Source: Sperchopsis tessellata (lineage: Eukaryota; Arthropoda; Insecta; Coleoptera; Hydrophilidae). From it: DNA of 34,986 bases. The first letter of the stretch is position 1, and each line of letters begins with the position of its first letter. The notes beneath the pieces are model-generated. The model ran no database searches. It saw only the letters and a list, made by a program, of their open reading frames with translations, and was not told the origin of the DNA. The stretch is taken from the NCBI GenBank assembly GCA_033557685.1, contig JAWQRN010000182.1, forward strand, positions 1 through 34,986, given 5' to 3'. A program made the translations under genes and the position numbers. This document shows, one piece after another, positions 20,468 to 33,100 of this stretch.

Positions 20468-20541
20468 ATGGCAGGAAATAAAAAGATTCGCAATGTATCA
20501 CAAAAGTGCAAACAAAACTCTACACCTACAGAAATGAGAAG
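20468..20541 (+). CDS. MDN1: MDN1 exon 1
   Basis: Encodes residues 1-24 and the first two bases of Arg25, starting MAGNKKIRNVSQ. The donor is AG|GTAATA. Intron 1 is only 67 bp. The frame is open upstream to another ATG at 20324, but nothing there looks conserved. The segment is basic and its start is the least certain part of the model. Confidence 0.7.
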
Positions 20542-23500
20542 GTAATAAAATCTCGAAAATTTTCTTTTTGTATAATTCTGTTAACATGCATTTCAAATTT
20601 CTTTACAGGACTTCACATTCCAATGGTATAAATGGAAACTCTCCACCAACCAAGAAGTCTAAAATGGATGGAAATTTATCAGACCTTGAAACAGTAAATG
20701 CTGCTTATTCATACCTAAAAAAGAATGGAAATTTTTATAGACAACGATGTTGGTCAGATTTCATAGAAAAATATATAAGCCATCCCAACGCGATGGTAAA
20801 ATGGTACGTAACACTATTATGGTGGATAATATAGTAGCAAAATGTTTAAAATATTCGATCTTGTTATATTTTTTCTATTCTCTCTATGCATCTAAATATG
20901 CAAGTTCTTCCTCTACATGACACTTTATGAATTGTATATCGGGAACATTATTTATTTAGTACAGTACTTTCTCATTTGTTACCGACAATGTCTGTGATGC
21001 AAAATTTTTTTTGTTATATCCAGTTTTCACATTATAATAGGTAAAGAATTGGTTATCAGGTGTGCATTTGCATTGACCCAAATTGCCATAATGTAACAGT
21101 GCCATGCCCACCGCACTTTACAAAATTATAATAAGAAAGTACTTAATGTATATTATTTTAACTACATATATTCAATTTTGAACATACATTGCCCATTTGG
21201 GATAACTGCCTTATGGCTTTACTTATTTCTAACAAGATGTAATAAAAATAGTGGAAGGTAATTTATTCTGATCCATGCAGCATGAAGAGTTACGCTATGC
21301 TTTCCTTCATGAACTATCAAGAAAGTTCTGGCTATGTAGACATTACACCCAGCTTTTCACAATATAATCTTTCAAATATGTTGCTATTGAGCACTTTCAT
21401 GGTTAGGTAGTTAGGACAAACAGTAACTTGAAGTATTCATTGATGCTAGGTTTAATGAAACAAAAAAGAATTGGCGATTAAAAGACCCCTAGGGGCGATA
21501 TCATCGAATCCAAGATGGCCTTCAGATGGTGGATAGAAACCATTGTTTACATTGCATAATACGAGTTTATGCTGTGATAAAGTGCTTAAATTTAATTTAT
21601 TTCCCATAATATTTGAGCCAGCGGTTGATATCATTGATACTATGGATTATGTGGGAGATTTCAAGAAACCGTTTCTTGAGGGATTGGCAGTTATCAAGGC
21701 AAATCACCTGATCAATGTGGTGTGATAGCAAGGACGGATGGCGTCAGAGGTCTCATGAAATTAATGTTAAATTATTCTCCAGCGAAAAGAAAATCCACCA
21801 GATGCTTTATTGTCACACTAAGGCACCGAACAATATTTATTTCCCTTCCTTGCTATGTTTTTAAGTTCCACATGAACAATTGTTTGCTTTTCTGTCGTCC
21901 CATTCATTGCGAAATGAAATCTGAAGTTTGCACTTCTGCTCACAGGGGTCAGCCACTTTGCTTTTAATCGCCAATAGAAGTACTTTCATAGATTTTTCAT
22001 TTATTTTATTTAAGGTGGGATTTTGATCTATATTTTATACAAATTTTATCAGAAATACATGACATACTTGAACATTTTTTATATGTATGTACAAATTGTC
22101 CAACACTTAAATGCACTTTACTGAACAAAATATTTACTGTCGGATGATTACTGTTAAAAAGGTTAATTTTATATACAGGTGAAACATTTGTGCACCTATG
22201 TTTTGTATTTTAGGTTTGTAATTAGGAATTGTAACACAAAAAAAGATCTTATACAAGTGACAAATATATCACAAGCTCTTGATTCCATAGCCTCGTAAAT
22301 CTTGGAAATTAAATCAAATACTGCTGACTATTTAGTAGTAGTATTTTGACCCTGAACGAAACTGTTCAAAATCATTTAAAATATTATATCTAGTTAAATA
22401 TAGAACTAATCGTTTAACCACTACAGCCTAAAATATCGTGGAAAAGCATTAGCACACTAATGGTAAATTTATGTCTTATATCAATGGCTTAATAAAGTGT
22501 GATATGGACTTTTTTTATTTTATAATTTTGCCACAATCTGCAAAACTTCGTTTGCTGTAGCACGATAAAGAAAACAAATATTGTCCAACATTCGCAAGTG
22601 AAGTGCCACCAACTCTCGAATTAATGCCTATCAGATTACATCAGACATCATTAAAAACAATGTCAACTGGTATACTTCTATTTTCAGTTTTTTCGGTAAG
22701 ATAGAATTCTATTTGAAATATATTCTTTTTGTGTTTGGTTAAACAGATTTTCATAATCGTTATATAATTCAGAACAAGTTCAGGAAATCGATTTGATATT
22801 CTATCAATTTTAAATTTTCACAAGCTCATGTGACATTAGAAATTATCTACTTTAATTTTTTAACTCGATATAGTTAACATGCTTCATTGGGAAGGACATA
22901 TTAAAATTATTGAAAAATTATTATTACTGTTCTTAGCATCTGTGTATACTTAAATATGAGCCCAAGATTCAATAAATGTAATTCCTTTTTTATATACACT
23001 ATGTACTATGTAGAAAGTTAACAACTTGAACAGTGGGATCAAATTAGCACTCTCAGAATTAGTTAATGTTATGTATGCATGTACCTGAAGTCGTACAATA
23101 CCTTGTCACATCTTTTATTTGCAATACCTTACTGTACAGTTTGTATATATTTTCAAAGTCAAAACCGTGTTTATTATTTTTTAATGTATGAATGTTAAAG
23201 TGGCCGTCTATAAACACAACTTTATTTTCAAATAAGAGAGTTTATAAAACTGTTCCAGTTTAGAAAAGAATATATTTAACTCTCCTTACGGAAAACGGTA
23301 AACTCATAAAATCATTATATTTCTTTTAGCCGTCTTGTAGGTCAGTGGCTAAGTATTAGGCTATTAAGCGTGGGGTCTCGGGTTCGACTCCCAATGCTGG
23401 TCTGCTTTTTGTGATTAGGAAAAAGTCTTTGTAGTGCTCGCCCTCTGGGAGGGACGTAAAACAGTGGGTCCCATATATTGTAGGTAAAATAAAGACCACG

Positions 23501-26500
23501 TGCACACAATAGAATCTAATTCCAGTTGGAACACTGGATGCGACAAAATTCCCAGGTGAGGGAGCCTAATCCCTGGCGTCGGTGATTGGCCATAACAGCA
23601 GAAATAGGCCGCCGACTTTAAATAAATAAACAAAATAAATTATATTTATTTTATATAATAAGACATCTATAGACTTACCCTCAAATTGATATAACATTGA
23701 TAACAAATTTAAATCTTCCCTCTGCACAACCGTTAACTTCAGCCCGCACATAAAAGGCAGCACCTCTGTGTTGGTCTTCATGGTTACAGAAATTGCTTCT
23801 GAGTAACTTCTCCAGTGTTCCTATAAAAGAATATCCCATATCAGATAGTAACACCTTTAACTAGGTAGCACTATTGCCAATTGACTATATTCATGATGAA
23901 AGATCCAATATTCTTTCCTTGTTTATATTTGTTTTATTTGATGTCTTTACATGTCTTAGTATGGTTGGTTACAAGTTGATTTTTTTTTTTAAATTAAATC
24001 AAAAGAATCATTCCAGTATGCCATAATTTATCATCTTTTAATTTTTAATAGATCAAATTCTGTCCCCACCTTGAAATTTTGACCTGTAGGCTATTTATTT
24101 TTTAAATTATTCTTAATTTGTTCCCTTGAAGTTTGCTTAACTAGCAACTCAATGTATCTATTTTAGCTTTACTTTACTAGGAAGCCACTAATAAATTATA
24201 TCTTATAAAATAAGGTCGCAAATTTATTTTTTAAGTACCTACATAAAATTTTTATTTTTTTTTTTTTGCAGGTTTTGTTGCCGTTGTATTGCAATAATAA
24301 CTGGAATGAATGAGGCAAAACTAAATGAACTTATAAATAACACATTGCCAGAAAGCGTTGTTTTAGAATGTACAATAGAATATCATACTAAATGGGAAAA
24401 AAAATTAGTTCCAAAATTATATATATTTGAGGATCAGTCTCTAGGGGCAGCTGAAGAAATTTGCATAGGAGGAATATATTTACCTATTCACGACCCTAGT
24501 AGTGTATCAAATACGCCAAATCTTGTAAAAGTGCCTTCTACAGAAAATAATTTACGAAAAATTGCTCTAGGTATAGCGTCAAAGAAAGCAATATGTTTGC
24601 AAGGGCCAGTTGGATCTGGCAAAACATCGTTTATTGAATACCTAGCATCTAAAACTGGCAGAAATCTTGGAGAAAATTTCATTAAAATTCAACTAGGTGA
24701 CCAAACTGACAGTAAAATGTTATTAGGAACGTACAGATGTACAGATATTCCTGGAGAATTTGTCTGGCAACCTGGAGTTTTAACACAAGTAAGTTATTTT
24801 TTAATACCTATGTTCGATTTCATTTCTTGTATGAGAAGTATTATTAAATTACTTTTTAGAGAATCTAAACAAGTAATTGTTTAAATCTATCTAGAGACAA
24901 CATAATCATTTTGTACAAGTTGTGCAGACTCTACAATATATTCATTGTAGCGATTGATTAACAATACCATAATGGGCTATTTAAATCTAGCTAGCTTCTC
25001 AGGCAACTGGTTTATTTATTCTTGAATTATATTTAATATATACTTGAAATTTAGAAAACTATACTAATGGTTTATTGCATTTCTAATATAAATATTCGTA
25101 TCAGGCTGTTTTAGATGGCAGTTGGCTCTTATTAGAAGATGTAGATTCTGCTAGTGTTGACATCGCATCTGTTTTAAGCAGTTTACTAGAAAATGGTTAT
25201 TTAACTGTGCCAGGATATCGTGATTTTGTGCCAATATCACATGGATTTCAATTATTTGTGACACAAAGGTAAGTACAATCTTAAGGAGGTAGTTGTTTTA
25301 CAGTTACATGGTGAATGACTTTTTGCTGGCAGTGCCAACTCTAAAGTGGATATATATATATATATATAATTTTAAAACACATTAATCTTCAGAAGGTCTT
25401 TAGATTGTAGTCAAATTTATTTTGTGATAATTATATATTATTAACACAAATTTAAATAATAAATAACGAAAATTTTAAATGCGTGTTAAAACAGCAATTG
25501 CCTATTAATCGACATGTAGTATCAATAAGTGTAGCACTGACAAATGTAGATGCTTTAGTAGATTAATTGAAATATTTAATGGAGTTGATCGTTACTTCAT
25601 GAAACTTCAATTTAAAAATTATGTTGTAAATAATACACTTTGTATAGGTTTACAGATTTTATAATTTTGTTGACTAGTTTCGTTTTTTAAAACATATTCA
25701 TACCTAAGAATACTACAACTTAGCAGTCTAATTTTAAACATTTTTGGGGACAGGGAGGATACAATTTAGCTAGAGTTGGGGCAGGGGTACAGTAGAGGAG
25801 ATCTGATTAATTCTAAAAGTTCATTGACACAATTATATAAACTATTGTTTGAATTTCTTTTTATTTCTATTATCTCAAGGTAATTTAAGCGAATGCTTTT
25901 TTGCTTAATATGAAGGACGTCTATTTCTAGAAGATGATCAGTGAAATTTGACTTGGTGTGGGGTGGGTTATCTAAGTTTATGTATTTTTTGTATTAGCTA
26001 ATATGTTCGTCCGTTCTGATTCTACAAGTTCTACTGATTTGACCGATGTTACTGTATTACACTTTGAGCTCCTTAGAGTTAAATATTTGGTGACTGGCAA
26101 TTTTTAATTTTGGTGTGGACAAAATGTTAGCAATATGGCCAGATAATTTTCCTAGGTATGTTATGACTACATATGGTTCATTAGAAATTTATTTTTTGTT
26201 GGGGATATTTCATATTAGTAACTGTTTTCTTAGTGTGTAATCTTAAAAGCGTGTCTATTTGGGAGGTAAAGAATCTGTCGCTTAAAGCAATCTGTTTAAT
26301 GATGGCAATTTCCTGTTCTTTATTTTTATCTGAAAGAATATCTAGTCTATTTATCATAGCTCTACAACTTGAAAGTTTATGACTAATATGATGTTGTGAA
26401 CTAGCAGTTATTGTAGTCTATAAATGTGGGCTTTCTATATATTTGAAATTCTAAAGAGTGGGCAATGTGGCAAATTCTTAAATCTACGAAATTTATTTTA

Positions 26501-29500
26501 TTATCTATTTCAGGTTCTACGGTGCACTCGATATTATTGTGTAATGTGTTAAAGTATTTTAGAAATGTGTTAATGTATTTTAGAAATATGTTAATGTATT
26601 TTAGAAATGTGTTAATGTATTTTAGAAACGTGTTTCATTATCTATCTGTACCTGAAAAGCAGGTTAATACGTCATCCTACCCTACCCCCCAAAAATGTTA
26701 TAAATTAGGCTGCTGAGTTGTAGTATTCTTAGTTATGAATATGTTTTAAAAAACGAAACTAGTCAACAAAATTATAAAATCTGTGAAACTCTACAAAGTG
26801 ATAAATAAAAAATGTCAAAAGTATTGTGTACAAAGTGTATTATTTACGTCATAATTTTTTGGCTAATTGAAAGTTTATCGAAATACACAAAAGAATTGAT
26901 TTTTGGCAAATTTTCGTGTGGGACTTCGACTTTCCTTTAGAAAATCTTAGTCTCATGGTTAAAAATAATATCTTAATTACATATGTATAATCCTATTCCA
27001 CTATTCTATACAAATGCTCTGTATTAATGTATCTGAAAATTCTGTAGCAAACAGTGCTGTAAATTGATAACATAGTCTTACAGTGCGAGCTATTCAGAAC
27101 ATACCTCTATAACTTTTTACTTTACCATTGACTAATTATACAGTGGCTAATTTCTTTACATTTATTTTGTTTCAAATTTAAAATTCATTGTGCAGGCTTT
27201 CAACCAGTAAACATATTTACAGATATTAGAAAAGCATTTTTGCATGACTTCACTTCCTGTTGTCACAGAATATATATTTACTTCTCATGTTCATGTTCAA
27301 AAGTCAATAAGTAAATGTAGACAAGCTAAGATTCTTATTGAAAATGTTTATAATGCAATTGTAATTGATAATTTAATATATTTGTATACCCATGGTAAAT
27401 ATTTTAGTGACCGAAAAAGATGTTAGTGCATAACAAAAAAATATATGTGCATATTTCCTAGCCGAGATCTACAAAAACAGTGCATGATCTTAATAGGATA
27501 AATAAGCACTCATTTGATCTGAGACACAGGTGATATTTTCTTTAGTTATCAACAAGAAATCAATTTCATTTGAAAGTTTGATAACATTTAAGTTTTAATT
27601 TAATACTTAGACTTCCACGGCGGCAGTTAATATTTTCAGAATATCTTTTTTTTTTTTTGCCAAAGTTTCGTCCACCATTACAGGGGTCATTATCAAGACA
27701 TGTGGCTGTTAAAAGTGCTAATTATAGATAGCCATGTAGCTCTGAAAAGTGGTAGTCATAGACTAAAAGGATTTCCATAGTTTACCAACTTATATATATA
27801 TATAGCGTGGTCGGGCACCATTAAGAAACCTTAGTAATGCGCACCACTCTCCTATTGACCGACAGGATCTCAGCAGAGCGTATCCCTTACGGAGACAAAA
27901 AGAATGACCTCCATTCGCTGTAGAGAACACGAAAGGCAATTTCATCTGAATCAGTTTTATATATCTCCATTAGTAGAACATAAATTAGAAACAGGCCATA
28001 ATATTTTCTCTAAGGATATATAAATCCCCGCCAAATCTTCTAATTACTTCCCTAGAATAATAAGAGAGTCCAGTGAAATATATAAGCATCCGGAAAATTT
28101 CAATAATGATAATGGGTTTCCTCTCGCTACCTCTTGAAAACTATTTTATCGAATTTGTAAAGCTCTGTAAGGGATACGCCCTGCCGAGATTATGTTGGCC
28201 AATAGGAAAGTGGCTTACCGAGGATTGCTAAGAAGGTTTATGGTGTATGACCATGCTATATATATATATATATATAAGTTGGTAAACTACGGACTGTAGA
28301 TCCATAATATTTGCCACATTGCCACCCTCTCTTCAGACATGAATCGTAAGCACAGAAGTCGCATTTTAAGAAATAGCCTCTACCTCGAACGTTTCCATCC
28401 CTCCGACGAAATCTGTGATACAGCAGGTCTTCTTCCTTGGTTTCAGAGAAGTGACATGCTATTAGCCAAATTAGGAGCAAAAATTATTAATGGAATTCAA
28501 CATCTCTGGCCACTTCGACTTCCCAGAGAACCAAGGAGAATGAAACGATGTCCAACTACTACGATCTTGGCCACAATTAAAGATAAACCCCTCTGGGTTG
28601 AAGAACTAGTCGAAAATACTCCTCTCATCCTGAGAGGGGTCAAACCTACAAGATAAAAATGTGAGGAAGGAAGGTGGAAAAAACAAACGTCAGAAGAAAC
28701 GCCAATCAATAATACATGAAGCCAGATGATGTTAGGAAAAACCAACACCACTGCCTCCACTTGTCAAGAACGACAACTACAACAAAAAAGAAAAAATTTT
28801 GCACCCGCCGAAAAAGTCGTAAAGACAAATGGCTACCTGGACACCAGCTGAACAAAACTGATTTGATTGATTGAACTTCGGAAATCCTTTTATTCTTTAA
28901 CTAGCACTCCTGAGAGCAACATGTCATTCTATGCTTAGCACTTTTTAGAGCTGGTTGGCACCTGCATTTAGCACTTTTCAAAGCTACATGGCAATATGTA
29001 ATTAGCACTTTTAAGAGCTATATGTCTTAATAGAATAGCCAACACAAGGTTATCTCCCGGAAAACCTGAAGATAACATTTAAGTCTATTTTTTAAAAATA
29101 TAAAGTTATAATTCTTTTAATATTTTTTCATAAGGCTGTAATGTAACAGTGATATTTTGTAATACTATAGCACCTATATTGTCTATAACTTGGTACAGAA
29201 GAGCATTTCAATTACATTTTTACATTTGCCGTAGTTATAAAGTTAACATTCTTTATAAAGGTGTACAAAATTAGGCCGTTAACTCCAAAAACTGTTAATT
29301 TGTGTTTACAAACGTTAGAAATTTGCAAGAATTACATATTGGATTTCTTACAGCAAATAGTAACTGTCGTATTCAGATAACACTCTATGATATAACCCTT
29401 TAGCTCGCGATTTGATATCTGGTTTAAAATTATGTGTATTTACAACAAACTAAATACTATCATTTTATGAAGTTCATTCACTTAATCTGTTTTGTTAATT

Positions 29501-30126
29501 TGAATAAATAACTCTGACTGACCCACCTAAAAGATCGGAGTCAGCTATAGTTATATATGAAAATTAAATGTGCTATGTGTCTCCACTTCACACTCGGTCA
29601 TTATTGTTCTTATTGTTCGTATGAATTTTACAATAATTTATTGACAATAAATATAGCTTTTAAAGGTGTTAATACACCACTACGCCTAATCTATTTTCAT
29701 TCATTCTAAACTGTAGTTGCTTGGTTCTAATAATAAACAAATCAATTTATTTTTATCCCATTATAATCTAATTGTTGATCGAATCAAAATTACAAGAAAA
29801 TATTTTCAACTGTGTCATCATTTTTAATCAAGATTGATGTGATCTGGAACAAATACATACATCAAACGCAATTTTATAAATCTTTCAAATTCAAAAACTT
29901 TTAGTACCAAACAATGTTCATTTTCTTAAAATATCAGATGTATTGTTCATTTTCTTTTAATATTAAATAAAAATTAAAGGCTAGAATATAGGCTAGCTCT
30001 TTAGAATTAGGTTCTGCGAGATAACGTATTTATCAAAATAATAAACAAGCTAAAATACAAAACATATTTCATATGTTAAACTACATCTTGACAAAATACC
30101 TCTTTATAAGTATTTTAAAATTAATT

Positions 30127-30179
<53 letters not shown>

Positions 30180-33100
30180 TTCAGATTTTTAAATTACAGT
30201 AGCAAAAACTTTAGAGACACATTTATTCAGAAATGGTTCCACAATTTGCACATAATAAAAGTAGAGCAAATTTATTTTTGTAATTGGAAATGTTTTAACT
30301 CAAATTTTCAATGTTTATATTTATTTGTATTCCAGGTTAATTACAACTATGAGTGGAAATCATAAAAAGCAAAGTAATGCAACGACGTTAATGGAAAAAC
30401 ATGTTTTACAGATTCATATTGAGCCTCTGTCGAATGCAGAGCTAGAAGAAATAATAAAAACTTCATATCCTCCACTTAAAACTGTATGCAATCGTATAGT
30501 CAGTGTCTTCTCAATATTTTCCTCATCAAACATTAGCTCACCGATTGTAAATATGGGCAACATGAGCCGTTTAATTTCCACCAGAGATCTCTTCAAATGG
30601 TGTTCAAGAGTAGTGATTGACTTTGACGTATCTAGTCAGAATAGTGCATTAAAGGTTTTACAAGATGCAATTGATTTATTCTGTTGCTCGTGTGCAAACT
30701 TAGAAGAGAGGGTTCGATTAGCTGCAGAAATAAGTACTCACCTAGGAATTATCAACGAGAAGGCCGATTACTTCTGCAATAAGCACAAACCCACTTTCAG
30801 TTTAACAGTAGATCATTTAAAATCTGGAAGAGCTAGTATTAAACGTGAAACTAGCATTAGTAATAAACACGTAACTTTCTGTTTCACTCGACCTGCAGCT
30901 TGCCTATTAGAAAGAATCATGTGTTGCGTAATGCTTAAAGAACCCGTGCTCTTAGTTGGTGAAACTGGTACTGGCAAAACATCGACTGTCCAATACCTAG
31001 CTCATACTATTGGTCAAAAATTAATTGTCATAAATATGAACCAACAGTCTGATTCAGCTGATCTGTTGGGTGGCTTCAAGCCAGTTGATTTAAAATATGT
31101 TGTGGCACCAATTAAGAAACAATTTGAGGAAGTTTTTTGTTCATATTTTAATGTGGAACAAAATAGAAAGTTTTTGAGTAATATAGCATTGTGCTATAAT
31201 GAGCAAAAATGGGATTTTCTTTTGAGACTGATGAAGAAGAGCTATGAAGCTGCTATAGCTCGATTACAAAACAGTAAAATAACAAAAACCGGTAGCAAAC
31301 GTTCCTTGGATGCCTCAGAAGATGGTTCAGATCTGCCAGGGAACAAGAGTATAGTCAAAACTCAACGTTACTTAAAACTATGGTCTGATATTGGTACTAA
31401 CCTGGATAAATTAGAAATTCAGTTAAAGCACAAGAATACTTTGGCGTTTTCCTTTATTGAAGGTAGCCTAGTAAAAGCTATCGAAAATGGACATTGGGTA
31501 CGTACAAATCAAGTTTTTCTTTCTTTTTAGCACATTTAAAAAAAATAAATGTTACCACAATTTCATTTCCATCAGAAATACATCACGTCTATAAAAACGA
31601 TCTTTATTAACTAAAATCCTTTAGTCTTGAAAATATATATAATCAATGTTTACTGGAAATTAAGTATCATCTTTTATTGTAACTAGGGCATGTTGACCTT
31701 CCATTTGATTTTTAATGTAAATACAAACTGCTTCAGCTAATTGGTTTTCTCTAGCCTGTTGGTAAGCATACTCTGGAAGAAACATTAAGTTCTTGTTCAC
31801 TTCTCAGTGCATTCAAATCTCCATTAATAGAATGATTGAAATTGAATTCATAGTGGTTAGATAAAATAGAGTTCAAGTTTCTATTAAAATAAGGTGACTT
31901 CGGGTAGGGAAACAAGACTTAGTTTTTTGGCTGTTTTAAAGTTTTCGGTGCGTTTATAACTTTACAATAGTTGGACCATGATTTCATTCATATATCAGTT
32001 TCTACCCTCTACCTTGCAATTTTCCTATTCATCAAGAACCTTTTTGAGATAATATAATCACCATACAGCTTACTTTTATTTTGACACAATCTCTCAAAAT
32101 AACTTTATTTCATCTTTGGAAACACTCTGCTTATTTGAGGTTTAATATTATAAAATAAGTTTTCATAAGGCAGAATCGCATTATTTTGTCGTGACGCGTC
32201 AGAATTGTATCGGAACCATACAAAATGTATGGTTAGATTCATATTACTGTGTTGTGTTGGGGAGCGCTGTGTCGTGTTGAGGATCGCTCGACTCCGATCG
32301 TCGTCAGAGCGGTGGTGGGGAATAAGGCTCATCACAACACACCACACTAATGTGTTTCAACCGTATGTAGTTTTTTTATCATTTTCAATCAAATAATGTA
32401 TTTCCTTAAACTGTATTTTGGTCACTCTGAAATAAAGATGGAATCTTTTATCGCTCTTTAGTTCTTTCACTAGGCAATGGAATTCGCCTCTTCTTCCTCT
32501 TAACCTATTAACTGGATGAAGTCAATATCTTTTCCTTTTGTTTTCTTTATTAAGTAGTTTCAACATAAGCTGAACAGACTCGAAAAAACGCCGGAGCGCT
32601 CCCCGACACAACACAATAGTATGCACACCTGCCGACACTTCAGAACCAATCACGACACGCTACGACACAATAATGTGATTCCGCCTAATAGGGTTAGCTT
32701 TTAATCACCACTTATTAAACCAGGATATTGAAGTAACCAGTAAATATTGAAGACTTTTTAAGATTTTTGATAAAGTTAACCTTATGCAACCAGTGCAGTA
32801 TCTTCCGTATATTGCACTACATATTTTTGACTGTTATCTTTTGCTTGATGTGTAGCTGAACAAATTATGTTGTAACAGAATAATGTGGTATAAGAGTGTA
32901 TTAAAAGGACATAATTAGTTAGAAACTGTTGAATTATTTAAATTAGATGACTCTGATAATTAATTTAGTGAAAATAGCTGCAATAGTAAGTCCACTGAGT
33001 CGAGGTGTCTGTACATTTAATGAAATAGTTGTAGATGAATTATTAAATAGCATATATACAATAAAATATCTAAAATGTATAAAAATTAAATCAGAGCTAA

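Larger units (their letters stand above)
20804..24271. other. MDN1 intron 2 (3,468 bp)
   Basis: Begins GTACGT and ends in a T-rich tract and TTTTTGCAG. It holds a TIR element (21470-21975) and a SINE (23328-23638). The rest is AT-rich with no coding signal that I can see. Confidence 0.85.
27600..29080 (+). mobile_element. Penelope-like element tail bracketed by inverted terminal repeats
   Basis: Three nested layers. The outer left arm (27660-27780, minus-oriented) has the GTTTCGTCCACC box and two 34-bp units. The outer right arm (28883-29080, plus-oriented) has four 34-bp units and the end GCCAACACAAGG then TTATCTCCCGGAAAACCTGA. Inner arms of about 95 bp (27804-27897 and 28160-28253) hold GCGTATCCCTTACGGA and its near complement. 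Between them lies the Penelope C-terminus on the plus strand. The order of coding tail followed by terminal repeat agrees with the 16.3-kb copy on its own strand. Confidence 0.78.
25269..30335. other. MDN1 intron 4 (5,067 bp)
   Basis: The largest intron seen. It contains two Penelope-like fragments of opposite orientation, each flanked by inverted repeats (25615-26885 and 27600-29080), an insertion of about 585 bp inside the second, and a long (TA)n near its 3' end. The stretch 29085-30130 is AT-rich with nothing recognised. Confidence 0.85.

Noticed and set aside
23328..23400. A tRNA gene
   Set aside because: A and B boxes are present, but the sequence continues into a 240-bp unrelated body with an A-rich tail and is flanked by target duplications, so it is a SINE.
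25129..25150. Glu-Asp instead of Asp-Glu in the AAA1 Walker B as a mutation
   Set aside because: As far as I remember, the same order is found in other midasins, so it is a family trait.
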